From Beijerinckiaceae bacterium (GTDB taxonomy: Bacteria; Pseudomonadota; Alphaproteobacteria; Rhizobiales; Beijerinckiaceae): a stretch of DNA of 64,000 nucleotides. Made by a program: the position numbers and the translations under genes. The notes beneath the pieces were generated by a model. That model made no database searches. It worked only from the letters and a program-made list of their open reading frames with translations, and was not told where the DNA came from. The first letter of the stretch is position 1, and every line of letters starts with the position of its first letter. The DNA lies in NCBI GenBank assembly GCA_947478405.1, contig CANJVX010000002.1, positions 1-64,000 of the forward strand, in the 5' to 3' direction. Shown in pieces: positions 9,118 to 17,209 of the stretch.

Positions 9118-9968
9118 CAGACACTCCCCTTCTTCGCATGCGCGGCAAAAGACTCAGGCGTTTTGTCGAGAACATTGTCCTTCATCCACGCCAAGAATGT
9201 GTCGCGATCACGCGAGATCTTGTCCCAGGCGATGTAGAAAGAATTGTCGCGCTTGTAATAGCCCTGCGCATAAGAGGGATGCGCACCACCCACGACATGG
9301 GAAATGGCGCCCACCGTCCAATGCGGCAAGACAACAGAATTGAACGACGGCGGATTGAGCTTGTCGACAATCTCTTCCACCGTGACAATGGTGCGCTTGG
9401 AGGCGAGCACGACTTCCTTCTGGCAGCCGGTAATGCCCTCAATCAGAACATTGCCTTCGCGGTCCGCGCGCTGCGCGTGGATGATGCCGACATCGGGGCG
9501 GTGGGCTGGCACAGTGGCCAGCACTTCACCCGTATAGGGGCAGGTGACGCTTTTGATTTTCGGATTCACCTTCGGCAGATCAACGCCGAGATAGCCGCGC
9601 AAAACTGCGAAAGGCAGATTGGCTGCACCTGCTTCATAAGCGTTGGCCATAGCGGCATGCGAATGTTCTTCGAGCGCGAGCGCATTGGGCCAGCCATTTT
9701 CCACCGCATCACGCAGGCGATGCGTCGAGCCGACACCGGGATTGCCGCCCCAGGAAAAGACCAGCTTGTCCGCGCAGCCCATGCCGATCATCTGGTCATA
9801 GATGAGATCGGGAGTCATGCGGATGAGGGTGAGGTGCTTACGCCCCTGACGGATAATTTCGTGTCCGGCAGCAAAAGGGATGAGGTGGGTAAACCCCTCC
9901 ATTGCGACCGCATCACCATCACGCACATTCTGCGCGATCGCCTCGGCAAGACCCATGAATTTGGCCAT
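9117..9968 (-). CDS. CoA-transferase family protein, subunit A
   Basis: Alpha subunit (283 residues) of the two-subunit CoA transferase. It carries the SWGGNPGVGS loop typical of glutaconate-type and IpdA-like alpha subunits and a conserved EEHSHAAMANAYEAGA block. ATG 9968 has a GAGGAAGG ribosome site. An IclR-type 15-bp palindrome ends 18 bp upstream of the start, and a second, weaker copy lies just beyond it, so the operon is probably regulated by the IclR protein encoded 6 kb away. Substrate unknown: 3-oxoadipate, glutaconate or an IpdAB-like ring intermediate are all possible. Confidence 0.85.
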   Translation of the reverse strand: MAKFMGLAEAIAQNVRDGDAVAMEGFTHLIPFAAGHEIIRQGRKHLTLIRMTPDLIYDQMIGMGCADKLVFSWGGNPGVGSTHRLRDAVENGWPNALALEEHSHAAMANAYEAGAANLPFAVLRGYLGVDLPKVNPKIKSVTCPYTGEVLATVPAHRPDVGIIHAQRADREGNVLIEGITGCQKEVVLASKRTIVTVEEIVDKLNPPSFNSVVLPHWTVGAISHVVGGAHPSYAQGYYKRDNSFYIAWDKISRDRDTFLAWMKDNVLDKTPESFAAHAKKGSV

Positions 9969-9986
9969 GTCAGCCTTCCTCTACAT

Positions 9987-10001
9987 GTTCTCAATACGAA
10001 C
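9987..10001 (-). promoter_or_regulatory. Probable IclR/PcaR-type operator 1 (CoA transferase promoter)
   Basis: On the minus strand it reads GTTCGTATTGAGAAC, with GTTC/GAAC inverted half-sites. It is very close to the known PcaR/PcaU type of 15-bp operator and matches 13 of 15 bases with the site at 16211-16225 beside the iclR gene. Confidence 0.6.
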
Positions 10002-10005
10002 AATC

Positions 10006-10020
10006 ATTCGGATGGTGAAC
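10006..10020 (+). promoter_or_regulatory. Possible second IclR-type half-conserved operator
   Basis: ATTCGGATGGTGAAC matches the 16211-16225 site at 11 of 15 positions and follows operator 1 after four bases. Tandem sites are common for PcaR-like regulators. Weaker than the other two. Confidence 0.35.
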
Positions 10021-10083
10021 ATTATAAGCGGCGGCATTTGACGGGGCAATGGGGAAGAGCTGCGCGTGGTCTGGAAAGATGGG

Positions 10084-10118
10084 CGCTATGGATTGCTTCG
10101 CTTCGCTCGCAATGACGA
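10084..10118. repeat. Half copy of the palindromic repeat
   Basis: Only the right arm is present: tatggattgcttcgcttcgctcgcaatgacg. It lies between the CoA transferase promoter and the terminator of the upstream operon. Confidence 0.65.
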
Positions 10119-10124
10119 GTACAA

Positions 10125-10150
10125 AAAAGGCGGGCTTGAGCCCGCCTTTT
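10125..10150 (-). terminator. Rho-independent terminator after the liv/metE-like operon
   Basis: Perfect 12-bp stem AAAAGGCGGGCT / AGCCCGCCTTTT with a 2-nt loop; on the minus strand it runs into six T residues. It separates the ABC transporter-methyltransferase operon from the CoA transferase operon. Confidence 0.85.
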
Positions 10151-10169
10151 GTGAAGACCAAAGGAAAGC

Positions 10170-11273
10170 TTACTTCCCCCAAACTTCCTGCGCGACTTGC
10201 GCCACCAGGCGCAGTTTTGCCCATTGTTCTTCCTCGGCGAGCGTATTGCCCTCTTCGGTCGAAGCGAAGCCGCATTGCGGCGACAGGCAGAGCTGATCGA
10301 GCGGCGCATATTTTGACGCCTCTTCAATCCGGCGCAGCAGATCATCGCGCGTCTCGAGCACGCCCGTCTTCGAGGTCACCAGACCCAGCACCACATGCTT
10401 GCCCTTGGGCAGGAAACGCAGCGGCTCGAAACCACCCGAGCGGTCATTGTCCCATTCCATGAAATAGCCATCGGCATGGACCTGATTGAACAACAAATCC
10501 GCAATCGGCTCATAGCCACCCGACGCCACAAAGGTCGAGCGGAAATTGCCGCGGCACAGATGCATGGTGATCGCCAGATCATCCGGACGACCATCAATCG
10601 CTGCATTGATCATGCCCGCATAAATCTCGCCCTGCTTGGTCGGATCATCACCACGCGCAGCCAACATTTTGCGTTGCTCAGGATCGCACAAATAAGCGAA
10701 GGAGCAATCGTCCAACTGCAGATAACGGCAACCTTCCGCATAGAAGGCGTGCACCGCCTTGCGATAGGCCTGACCCAGATCGTGATAGAAGGAATCCATC
10801 TGCGGATAGACGCCCATATTGATCATCTTGCGACCGCCGCGATAATGCAGCATGGACGGCGAGGGAATGGTCATTTTCGGCGTTTGCTTGGTGTGCTCTT
10901 TCAAAAAGCGGAAATGCGCCAGCATCGGATGATCGGCGAAATCCACGCGCGCGGTGACGCGCGGCGCCTGTGCTTTCGTCTGCACGCCCGCAAACTGGAT
11001 GCCCTGATCGACATCGATCAGATCGACGCCTTCAAGTGCGCCCAGAAAATCGAAGTGCCACCAGGCACGGCGATATTCGCCATCCGTCACGGAATGCAGT
11101 CCGATCTCTTCCTGCTTGGCGATGACTTTCTTGATCTCGACATCTTCTGTCGCCTTGAGATCGGAGCCGGAAATATCACCCCGCGCATGTTTGATGCGCG
11201 CATCTTTCAACGCGGCCGAGCGCAGGAGTGAACCAACATGATCGGCGCGGAAGGGCGGCTTGGTGCGTTGCAT
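10170..11273 (-). CDS. Cobalamin-independent methionine synthase II family protein (MetE C-terminal-like)
   Basis: A zinc enzyme built only from the C-terminal barrel of MetE (367 residues from ATG 11273, chosen for its GAGGAC ribosome site; TTG 11303 is the alternative). The zinc ligands are present: H238-x-C240 in MHLCRGN, E273 in MEWDND and C334 in SPQCGF. Full-length MetE is about 750 residues, so the N-terminal domain is absent. The family includes short homocysteine methyltransferases and the epoxyalkane:coenzyme M transferase XecA of similar size, so the thiol and the alkyl donor cannot be read from the sequence. It is the last gene of the liv operon, about 30 bp after livF, which suggests it acts on the imported compound. 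Confidence 0.8.
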   Translation of the reverse strand: MQRTKPPFRADHVGSLLRSAALKDARIKHARGDISGSDLKATEDVEIKKVIAKQEEIGLHSVTDGEYRRAWWHFDFLGALEGVDLIDVDQGIQFAGVQTKAQAPRVTARVDFADHPMLAHFRFLKEHTKQTPKMTIPSPSMLHYRGGRKMINMGVYPQMDSFYHDLGQAYRKAVHAFYAEGCRYLQLDDCSFAYLCDPEQRKMLAARGDDPTKQGEIYAGMINAAIDGRPDDLAITMHLCRGNFRSTFVASGGYEPIADLLFNQVHADGYFMEWDNDRSGGFEPLRFLPKGKHVVLGLVTSKTGVLETRDDLLRRIEEASKYAPLDQLCLSPQCGFASTEEGNTLAEEEQWAKLRLVAQVAQEVWGK

Positions 11274-11306
11274 GTGTTTGTCCTCAGGCTTGAAAGTCGC
11301 CAATGC

Positions 11307-12038
11307 TTAATGCGCGCCGGGCGTTCCGGCAATCCCCATGATATTGGCCAATCGGACAGTATCTTCGGCCAATTCTGCAGACGGGCCTTGGTGCACAATT
11401 GTGCCGCGATCCAGAATGATCGCCCGCTCGGTAAGCGGCAAAATCTTGCGCGCGCTCTGCTCGACAATGATTGCAGCCATGCGCTCTTCCACCACGATAC
11501 GGCGGATCGCGGCCAGCAATTCGTCGACGATGATGGGCGCGAGACCTTCCAGCGGCTCATCCAGCAAAAGCACACGCGGATTGAGTGCGAGCGCACGACC
11601 AACCGCCAGCATCTGCTGTTCGCCACCTGACAATTGCGTACCAAGGTTGCGCTTGCGCTCGGCGAGGCGCGGGAACAATTGATAGATGCGCGCCGACGAC
11701 CATGGGCCTTTGATAGCCACGGCCGTGATGTTTTCTTCCACCGTCAGCGAACGGAAAATATTGCGCTCTTGTGGCACCCAGCCAATGCCAGCCATGGCGC
11801 GCTGATCAGGGCGCAGCTTGGTGACATCAGCGCCTGCCAGATGAATGGTGCCAGAGCGGCGGCGCGTGAGGCCGATGATTGTATTGATGAGCGTCGTTTT
11901 ACCTGTGCCATTGCGACCTAGCAAAGCGAGCGCCTCACCTTCCTTCAGCGAGAAGGAAATATTCTGCAACACTTGCGCTTCGCCATAACCGGCGGCGATG
12001 TTGTCGATCTGGAGGAGATCAGACATGTTGTCAGACAT
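11307..12038 (-). CDS. livF: Branched-chain amino acid-type ABC transporter ATP-binding protein LivF
   Basis: One of two ATPases driving a LIV/HAAT-type importer. Walker A is GRNGTGKT, the signature is LSGGEQQ and Walker B is LLLDEPLEGL. The reading frame is open further upstream, but the family N-terminus is MSDLLQIDNIAAGYGEAQ; I take ATG 12038, which overlaps the livG stop, with ATG 12026 as alternative. About 240 residues, normal for LivF. The transported compound is probably not simply leucine, given the methyltransferase at the end of the operon. Confidence 0.92.
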   Translation of the reverse strand: MSDNMSDLLQIDNIAAGYGEAQVLQNISFSLKEGEALALLGRNGTGKTTLINTIIGLTRRRSGTIHLAGADVTKLRPDQRAMAGIGWVPQERNIFRSLTVEENITAVAIKGPWSSARIYQLFPRLAERKRNLGTQLSGGEQQMLAVGRALALNPRVLLLDEPLEGLAPIIVDELLAAIRRIVVEERMAAIIVEQSARKILPLTERAIILDRGTIVHQGPSAELAEDTVRLANIMGIAGTPGAH

Positions 12039-12792
12039 GGACATCCTCCTCGCCCAGATAGACTTGGCGCACGCGCGGATCATTGGCGATTTCTTCGGGC
12101 GTGCCTTCGACGAAGAGGCCGCCATTGACAAGCACCGAGATCGATTTTGCGAAGCGGAAGACGAGATGCATGTCGTGCTCAATGAGGATCAGCGCGACCT
12201 CTTTGGGGAGCGCCGCCACCACATCGAGAATCTGCTCGCGCTCATGCTCCGGCACGCCAGCGGCGGGTTCATCAAGCAACAGCACTTTGGGCTTTTGCGC
12301 GAGCGCCACCGCAATTTCAAGCAAGCGCTGCTTGCCATAGGCAAGCTGGCCCACGCGGTGATGCGCAATATCGGAAATGCCGAGCTGGGCCAGAAGCGCC
12401 ACCGCTTCATCGACAAAGTCGGTGCGCGCGCCAACGGGGCGCCACCAGCTTGCGCCCTCACCTTCGCGCTCGGCGATGGTGAGCATGAGCGTTTCAATCG
12501 GGGTGAGATCGGCAAAGAGCTGGTTGATCTGAAACGTGCGTGCAAGCCCCGCATGCGCGCGCTTGCGGGCCGACCAATGGGTGACATTGGCGCCATCGAG
12601 AAAAATCTCGCCCGAGGTCGGCGTCAGCACGCCGGACAAGAGATTGATGAACGTCGTCTTGCCTGCGCCATTAGGGCCGATGAGCGCATGGCGCGCACCC
12701 TCAGGCAGGCTGAAGGTGACATGATCTGTGGCGGTAATGCCGCCAAAGCGTTTCACCAGATCGCGTGATTCAAGCAGGATGCGCGGGCTCAT
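12031..12792 (-). CDS. livG: Branched-chain amino acid-type ABC transporter ATP-binding protein LivG
   Basis: Second ATPase of the importer, 253 residues from ATG 12792, which overlaps the livM stop as ATGA. Walker A is GPNGAGKT, the signature region is LAYGKQR and Walker B is LLLDEPAAGV, followed by the LivG-type EHDMHLVF switch histidine. The C-terminal VRQVYLGEE ending is typical of LivG. Confidence 0.93.
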   Translation of the reverse strand: MSPRILLESRDLVKRFGGITATDHVTFSLPEGARHALIGPNGAGKTTFINLLSGVLTPTSGEIFLDGANVTHWSARKRAHAGLARTFQINQLFADLTPIETLMLTIAEREGEGASWWRPVGARTDFVDEAVALLAQLGISDIAHHRVGQLAYGKQRLLEIAVALAQKPKVLLLDEPAAGVPEHEREQILDVVAALPKEVALILIEHDMHLVFRFAKSISVLVNGGLFVEGTPEEIANDPRVRQVYLGEEDVHV

Positions 12793-13817
12793 GATGCGCC
12801 TCCCTTGCGACGCCAGGCTGCGAGCATATTGCCAAGCAGACCCAAAATGCCGCCACGCACGAAGAGAACCAGCGCGACGAGTGTAACGCCCAACCAGAAC
12901 TGCCAATATTGCGGCGTAATATTGCCCAGCACATCTTGCATGGTGCGGAAGATGATGGAGCCCAGCAATCCGCCATAAAGATGGCCAGCACCACCAAAGA
13001 CCAGCATCAGCATGGCATCAGCGGAGCGATGGAAGGCGACATAATCGGGTGAGGCAAATTGCGTGGTCTGCGCTGCGAGTGCCCCCGCGACGCCCGCGTA
13101 GAAAGCCGCGACCGTATAGACCGCCACAAGGCGCGCATTGACCGGCATGCCGATGGCGCGCGTGCGCAGCATATTGCCTTTGATCGCTTGCAGCGAAAGA
13201 CCGAAAGGCGATTTCACCAAAGCGCGCGCAACGACAAAGAGCACGAAGAGCACAACGAGCGAATAGACAAAGGCCACACGTCCAAACAGATCAAACTCCC
13301 AGATGCCAAGCACGGCAGAGGGCAGCACGCCTTGCAAACCATCTGACCCGCCGGTGAGCCATTTCATCTGGTTGACGACTTCATCGACAATCAGCGCGAC
13401 ACCGAGCGTCACCATGAGGCGTGTCATGTCCGAGCCGCGCAGCACCAGAAAGCTTGTGGCAAAACCAATGACAGCGGCTGCACCACCACCGATGAAAAGA
13501 CCGATGACGGGATCACTCCAGAGCGTCGTGCCCATGCCGTGTTTGGCAGCAAGCCCTGCTGCATAAGCGCCAATGCCAAAGAATGCGCCCTGCCCCAATG
13601 TCACAATGCCAGCATATCCCAGAACAAGATCAACCGAGAGCGCGACAAGGCCGAGAATGGCGATTTCGCTGAGCAGCGAAAGTTTCGTCGGGAACAGCCA
13701 GTAACAAGCGAAAGCCAAAATCCAGAAGATGATTTCAGCCACACCCCAGCGCGAACGCCCGAGCAGAACGGCACGCGCGCGGGTTGCTTCAGGTGAAGGA
13801 GTGATGGCGCTCATCAT
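12789..13817 (-). CDS. livM: Branched-chain amino acid-type ABC transporter permease LivM
   Basis: Inner-membrane permease of the importer, 342 residues with about 9-10 hydrophobic segments. The family block YAGIVTLGQGAFFGIGAYAAG (about residues 65-85) and the EAA-like loop SPFGLSLQAIKGN are present. It starts four bases after the livH stop and overlaps livG, so the operon is tightly coupled. Confidence 0.93.
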   Translation of the reverse strand: MMSAITPSPEATRARAVLLGRSRWGVAEIIFWILAFACYWLFPTKLSLLSEIAILGLVALSVDLVLGYAGIVTLGQGAFFGIGAYAAGLAAKHGMGTTLWSDPVIGLFIGGGAAAVIGFATSFLVLRGSDMTRLMVTLGVALIVDEVVNQMKWLTGGSDGLQGVLPSAVLGIWEFDLFGRVAFVYSLVVLFVLFVVARALVKSPFGLSLQAIKGNMLRTRAIGMPVNARLVAVYTVAAFYAGVAGALAAQTTQFASPDYVAFHRSADAMLMLVFGGAGHLYGGLLGSIIFRTMQDVLGNITPQYWQFWLGVTLVALVLFVRGGILGLLGNMLAAWRRKGGAS

Positions 13818-13821
13818 TCCC

Positions 13822-14682
13822 TCACTTGGCTGCTGCGCGGGCGAAGAGCCCTTGCGGTCGCACGATCAGAACAACAACCATGATCGTGTAGATGATGAAA
13901 CCACCAACCGCTGGTACATAATATTTGCCCGCGACATCGGCCACGCCGAGCAGAATGGCGGCGAGGAATGGGCCCGTAATTGTGGTTGTGCCGCCGACCG
14001 AAATCACGATCAGAAAGTAGATCATATATTTCAGCGGGAATGTCGGATCGAAGGAGATGATGCCTGTGCCGAGCGCGCCGCCAAGCCCCGCAAGGCCCGA
14101 GCCCACCGCAAACGTCACCGCAAAGATGCGCGTCACATCAATGCCCATGCCGCGCGCGACGCGACCATCATCGACCGCTGCGCGCAGGCGCGAACCAAAA
14201 CGCGTCATGGTGAGCACGAGTTGCAGCGAGACCACCAGCAATCCGCAAATGGCGATGACGAAGACACGATAGACGCCGATGGAGGCGCCCAGAAACGAAA
14301 AACGCCCGGTGAGATAGTCTGGCAGATTCACAATCTGCTGGTTGGCGCCATAGGCGTAATCCACCACAGCAATCGAGATGAAGACGAGGCCGATGGAGAA
14401 GAGCACTTGGTCGAGATGCGTCTTGTCATAGAGATGGCGATAGAGCGTGCGCTCAAGGACGAGGCCGAGCACAGCCGCAAAAATGAAAGCCGCGGGCAGG
14501 CACCAGAGAAAGGGCACGCCAGCTTTCTGCATCAAAGTGATGGTCAGATAACCACCCGCCATAGCGAAAGTGCCATGCGCGAGATTGATGAAATTCATAA
14601 GGCCGAGCGTGACGCACAGGCCCACTGCCAGAATGAACAGCAGCATGCCATAGGCAATCCCGTCGAGAAGAATGGTCAGCAA
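13822..14682 (-). CDS. livH: Branched-chain amino acid-type ABC transporter permease LivH
   Basis: Permease partner of LivM, 286 residues, eight or so membrane spans. The start codon is TTG 14682 (LLTILLDGIAYGM at the conserved LivH N-terminus) behind an aagga ribosome site. The LivH block GLMNFINLAHGTFAMAGGY is intact. A repeat and a strong hairpin lie between it and the binding-protein gene upstream. Confidence 0.92.
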   Translation of the reverse strand: MLTILLDGIAYGMLLFILAVGLCVTLGLMNFINLAHGTFAMAGGYLTITLMQKAGVPFLWCLPAAFIFAAVLGLVLERTLYRHLYDKTHLDQVLFSIGLVFISIAVVDYAYGANQQIVNLPDYLTGRFSFLGASIGVYRVFVIAICGLLVVSLQLVLTMTRFGSRLRAAVDDGRVARGMGIDVTRIFAVTFAVGSGLAGLGGALGTGIISFDPTFPLKYMIYFLIVISVGGTTTITGPFLAAILLGVADVAGKYYVPAVGGFIIYTIMVVVLIVRPQGLFARAAAK

Positions 14683-14703
14683 TGCAAGTGTCCTTGAATG
14701 GGC

Positions 14704-14783
14704 CCGTCATTGCGAGCGTGAGCGAAGCAGACCAGCGGCCTCACGTGTTGCCTCTGGATTGCTACGTTCCTCACAATGGCGGC
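14704..14783. repeat. Two-armed palindromic repeat (REP/BIME-like)
   Basis: cccgtcattgcgagcgtgagcgaagcag...cacgtg...ctggattgctacgttcctcacaatggcgg. It sits inside the liv operon between the binding-protein gene and livH, an mRNA position typical of REP-type stabilising elements. Confidence 0.7.
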
Positions 14784-14803
14784 GGGGTACATAATACCCC
14801 GCC
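14781..14803 (-). other. Intra-operon hairpin downstream of the binding-protein gene
   Basis: Perfect 9-bp stem GGCGGGGTA/TACCCCGCC with a 5-nt loop, 10 bases after the binding-protein stop. On the coding strand no T-run follows, so it is more likely an mRNA 3'-end protector or partial attenuator than a full terminator. Confidence 0.5.
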
Positions 14804-14813
14804 GTCAAAAAAC

Positions 14814-15980
14814 TTAGTTCGAGCCCTTCACATTCGGGATCGTGGCGAATTCGACGTTGTAAAGCTGGCCATCGACCTTCTTCACTTCGCGAACATAGAC
14901 ATTCTGCGTGATGTCGCGCGTTGTCGCATCAATCGATATCGGGCCGCGCGGCGAAACCAAAGCCAAGCCCTTCATCGCTTCCACGAGTTTGGTGCCATCC
15001 GTATCGCCCTTGGTCTTTTCCAGAGCCTTGTAGATCGCAGCCATGCCATCGAAACCACCGACCGACATGAAGTTCGGACGCATGTTGTTATTGGCCTTCA
15101 AGAAGGCCGCCACATAGGCTTTGTTCTCGGGGCTGTCATGCGCGGCGGAATAATTATGCGAGGTGATCATGCCGATCAGCGCATCGCCCATGCCGTTGAG
15201 TTGGTCGTCATCGGTCACGTCACCCGTGCCGATGATTTTGATGCCAGCCTTGGCGAGTTCGCGCTCACCCACCTGCTTCATCAGGCTCGCACCCTGGCCA
15301 GAGGGCACGAAGAGGAAGAGAGCATCGGGCTTCAGATCCTTGGCCTTCTGCAAGAAGGCCGCGAATTCCGGATTCATCATCGGGGCGCGCAATGTGTCGA
15401 GCACCTTGCCGCCCTTGCCTTCGAATTCAGCCTTGAAAGCTTTTTCCGAATCCAGACCCGGGCCATAATCGGAAACCAGTGTCACAACCGTCTTGATGTT
15501 GTTGGCTGCCGACCATTGCGCCATAGGGGCTGTGTTTTGCGGCAGCGTAAAGCTGGTGCGCACGAAATAGGGCGATGACGCGACAATCGTCGAAGTACCA
15601 GCCGCCATGATCACGGCAGGAACTTTCGCCTGCGAGGCGACGGGGCCAACGGCGAGCGCCAGCGGCGTCAGGCCGAAGCCCGCCAGAAACGCGACCTTGT
15701 CATTGACGACCAGTTCCGTAGCCAGACGTTTCGACTGGTCAGCCGCACCCGTGTCGTCCTTGATGATGATTTCGATCTTCTTGCCCGCAACGGTGGTGCC
15801 GTTCTGCGCCATCCACAGGCGGACACCTGCTTCAATCTGGCGACCGGTCGAGGCCGAGGGGCCTGTCATGGGAAGGATGAGACCCACCTTCACCACTTCC
15901 TGTGCGGAAGCGGCGGAAATGCCTGTGGCGAGAGCAAGACCGGCCACGCCGATGCTCTTCAGAATCTGTCTGCGAAACAT
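14814..15980 (-). CDS. ABC transporter periplasmic substrate-binding protein (LivK-type)
   Basis: Receptor of the HAAT-type importer. I take ATG 15980, which starts MFRRQILKSIGVAGLALATG and gives a clean signal peptide cleaved after SAASAQ (about residue 23); the longer open frame upstream is not protein-like. The mature part begins EVVKVGLILPMTGPSAS, the usual start of type I periplasmic binding folds. About 388 residues, normal. First gene of the operon livK-H-M-G-F-metE-like. The ligand is unknown. An IclR-type operator lies 231 bp upstream in the divergent intergenic region. Confidence 0.9.
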   Translation of the reverse strand: MFRRQILKSIGVAGLALATGISAASAQEVVKVGLILPMTGPSASTGRQIEAGVRLWMAQNGTTVAGKKIEIIIKDDTGAADQSKRLATELVVNDKVAFLAGFGLTPLALAVGPVASQAKVPAVIMAAGTSTIVASSPYFVRTSFTLPQNTAPMAQWSAANNIKTVVTLVSDYGPGLDSEKAFKAEFEGKGGKVLDTLRAPMMNPEFAAFLQKAKDLKPDALFLFVPSGQGASLMKQVGERELAKAGIKIIGTGDVTDDDQLNGMGDALIGMITSHNYSAAHDSPENKAYVAAFLKANNNMRPNFMSVGGFDGMAAIYKALEKTKGDTDGTKLVEAMKGLALVSPRGPISIDATTRDITQNVYVREVKKVDGQLYNVEFATIPNVKGSN

Positions 15981-16210
15981 TCTGTCCTCCCAAAAAAACC
16001 TGCGCCTTTTTTGGCGGGCTTCCTGACATGTTGGCCATTGCGGCCAAGCCTGATTTAGGTCCGTCTCCAAGGCGCGACAAAAGTCCCTTTCTACCCGAGC
16101 AATCATTTCGCCCAAGAATCGAAAGAGACAGTTCCATGCCGCGCCCCGAGCGCCTGGGGAGAGCTAATCGTGCATGAGCCATGTGAGCAAGCCCGACACT
16201 CATTCGAAGT

Positions 16211-16225
16211 GTGCGTATTGTGAAC
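16211..16225 (+). promoter_or_regulatory. Probable IclR/PcaR-type operator beside iclR and the binding-protein gene
   Basis: GTGCGTATTGTGAAC, 13/15 identical to the minus-strand site in front of the CoA transferase genes. It lies 55-73 bp upstream of the iclR start, in the 300-bp divergent gap to the binding-protein gene, a fit for autoregulation plus control of the transporter. Confidence 0.55.
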
Positions 16226-16279
16226 AAATCTTCGTTTATGCGACCATCGTACAATGACTTGGCCGAATCCTCAGGCCCA

Positions 16280-17083
16280 ATGAGACGAAAACGCCCGATG
16301 AACACACCGACCCCTGCCCCCATTTCCCCGGATGATCCATCCTATATTTCGGCTTTGGCGCGCGGCCTTGCGGTCATCCGCAGCTTCGGGGCGGGGCGTG
16401 AAAAACTGACTTTGGCTGATATTGCGCGCGCAACCGACCTGCCGCGCGCCACCGTGCGCCGCTCGCTGCTGACTCTGCAGGCGCTTGGCTATGTGGCGAA
16501 TGACGGCAAGCATTTCATGTTGACGCCGGGTGTTCTGTCGCTGGGCTATGCCTATCTCTCCTCGACACCTTTGCCGCGCGCCATACAGCCGACTTTGGAA
16601 GCGATGAGCGAGAAGACAAACGAGAGTTCGTCCTGCGCCATTCTCGATGGCGGCGAGATTGTCTATGTCGCGCGTGCGGCCACACGACGCATCATGTCGG
16701 TGGGGCTGTCCACTGGCTCGCGTCTGCCTGCTTATTGCTCGTCCTTAGGGCGCGTCTTGCTGGCCGCTTTGCCCGAGGCCGAAGGGCGCCGCCTGTTGAT
16801 GGCGATGAAGCGCGAAAAGCTGACGCCGCAGACGATCATTGATGTCGATGCTTTGATGAAAGTTATCGCGCAAGTGCGCGCCGATGATTACGCGATTGTC
16901 GATGAAGAACTCGAAATCGGCCTGCGCTCAATTGCGGTTCCCGTGCGCAATGCAGCGGGGCAGATTGTAGCGGCGATGAATATCGGCGTGCAGACAGGGC
17001 GCATCTCACGCGAAGGGCTGATCAAGGATATTCTGCCCGTATTGCGCGGGGCTGCCGAGAGCGTGGCGCCAGCTTTGATTTAA
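16280..17083 (+). CDS. IclR family transcriptional regulator, PcaR/PobR-like subgroup
   Basis: A helix-turn-helix regulator with an N-terminal winged helix (LTLADIARATDLPRATVRRS, about residues 45-64 of the 267-residue form) and a C-terminal IclR effector domain with the SSCAILDG and RLPAYCSSLGR blocks. The YISALARGLAVIRSFG opening is characteristic of the PcaR/PcaU/PobR group that controls aromatic-acid and beta-ketoadipate genes. The start is ATG 16280 or 16298. It is divergent from the transporter operon; matching 15-bp sites here and before the CoA transferase genes suggest it controls both. Confidence 0.85.
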   Translation: MRRKRPMNTPTPAPISPDDPSYISALARGLAVIRSFGAGREKLTLADIARATDLPRATVRRSLLTLQALGYVANDGKHFMLTPGVLSLGYAYLSSTPLPRAIQPTLEAMSEKTNESSSCAILDGGEIVYVARAATRRIMSVGLSTGSRLPAYCSSLGRVLLAALPEAEGRRLLMAMKREKLTPQTIIDVDALMKVIAQVRADDYAIVDEELEIGLRSIAVPVRNAAGQIVAAMNIGVQTGRISREGLIKDILPVLRGAAESVAPALI

Positions 17084-17205
17084 CCCTCTCCCAGAGGGAG
17101 AGGGTCGATGCGGAGCATCGGGGTGAGGGGTTAGGCCCTCAAGCAGCTGTATTGTAACCCCTCATCCGGCCACTCCGTGGCCACCTTCTCCCTATGGGAG
17201 AAGGT
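17084..17205. repeat. Double-hairpin intergenic element between convergent genes
   Basis: Left hairpin ccctctcccagagggaga, right hairpin accttctccctatgggag, with a core containing gtgaggggtt / aacccctcat as a larger inverted repeat. A second copy at 43324-43452 also lies between convergent genes. It probably serves as a two-way terminator. Confidence 0.7.
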
Positions 17206-17209
17206 TTTA

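Noticed and set aside
9138-10115. 325-codon open frame on the plus strand
   Set aside because: Antisense to CoA transferase subunit A and its promoter; it also reads through the operators and the half repeat.
16221-16232. Possible LexA half-site (tgaacaaatc) near iclR
   Set aside because: Only one GAAC at the required spacing; the sequence is better explained as part of the IclR-type 15-mer.
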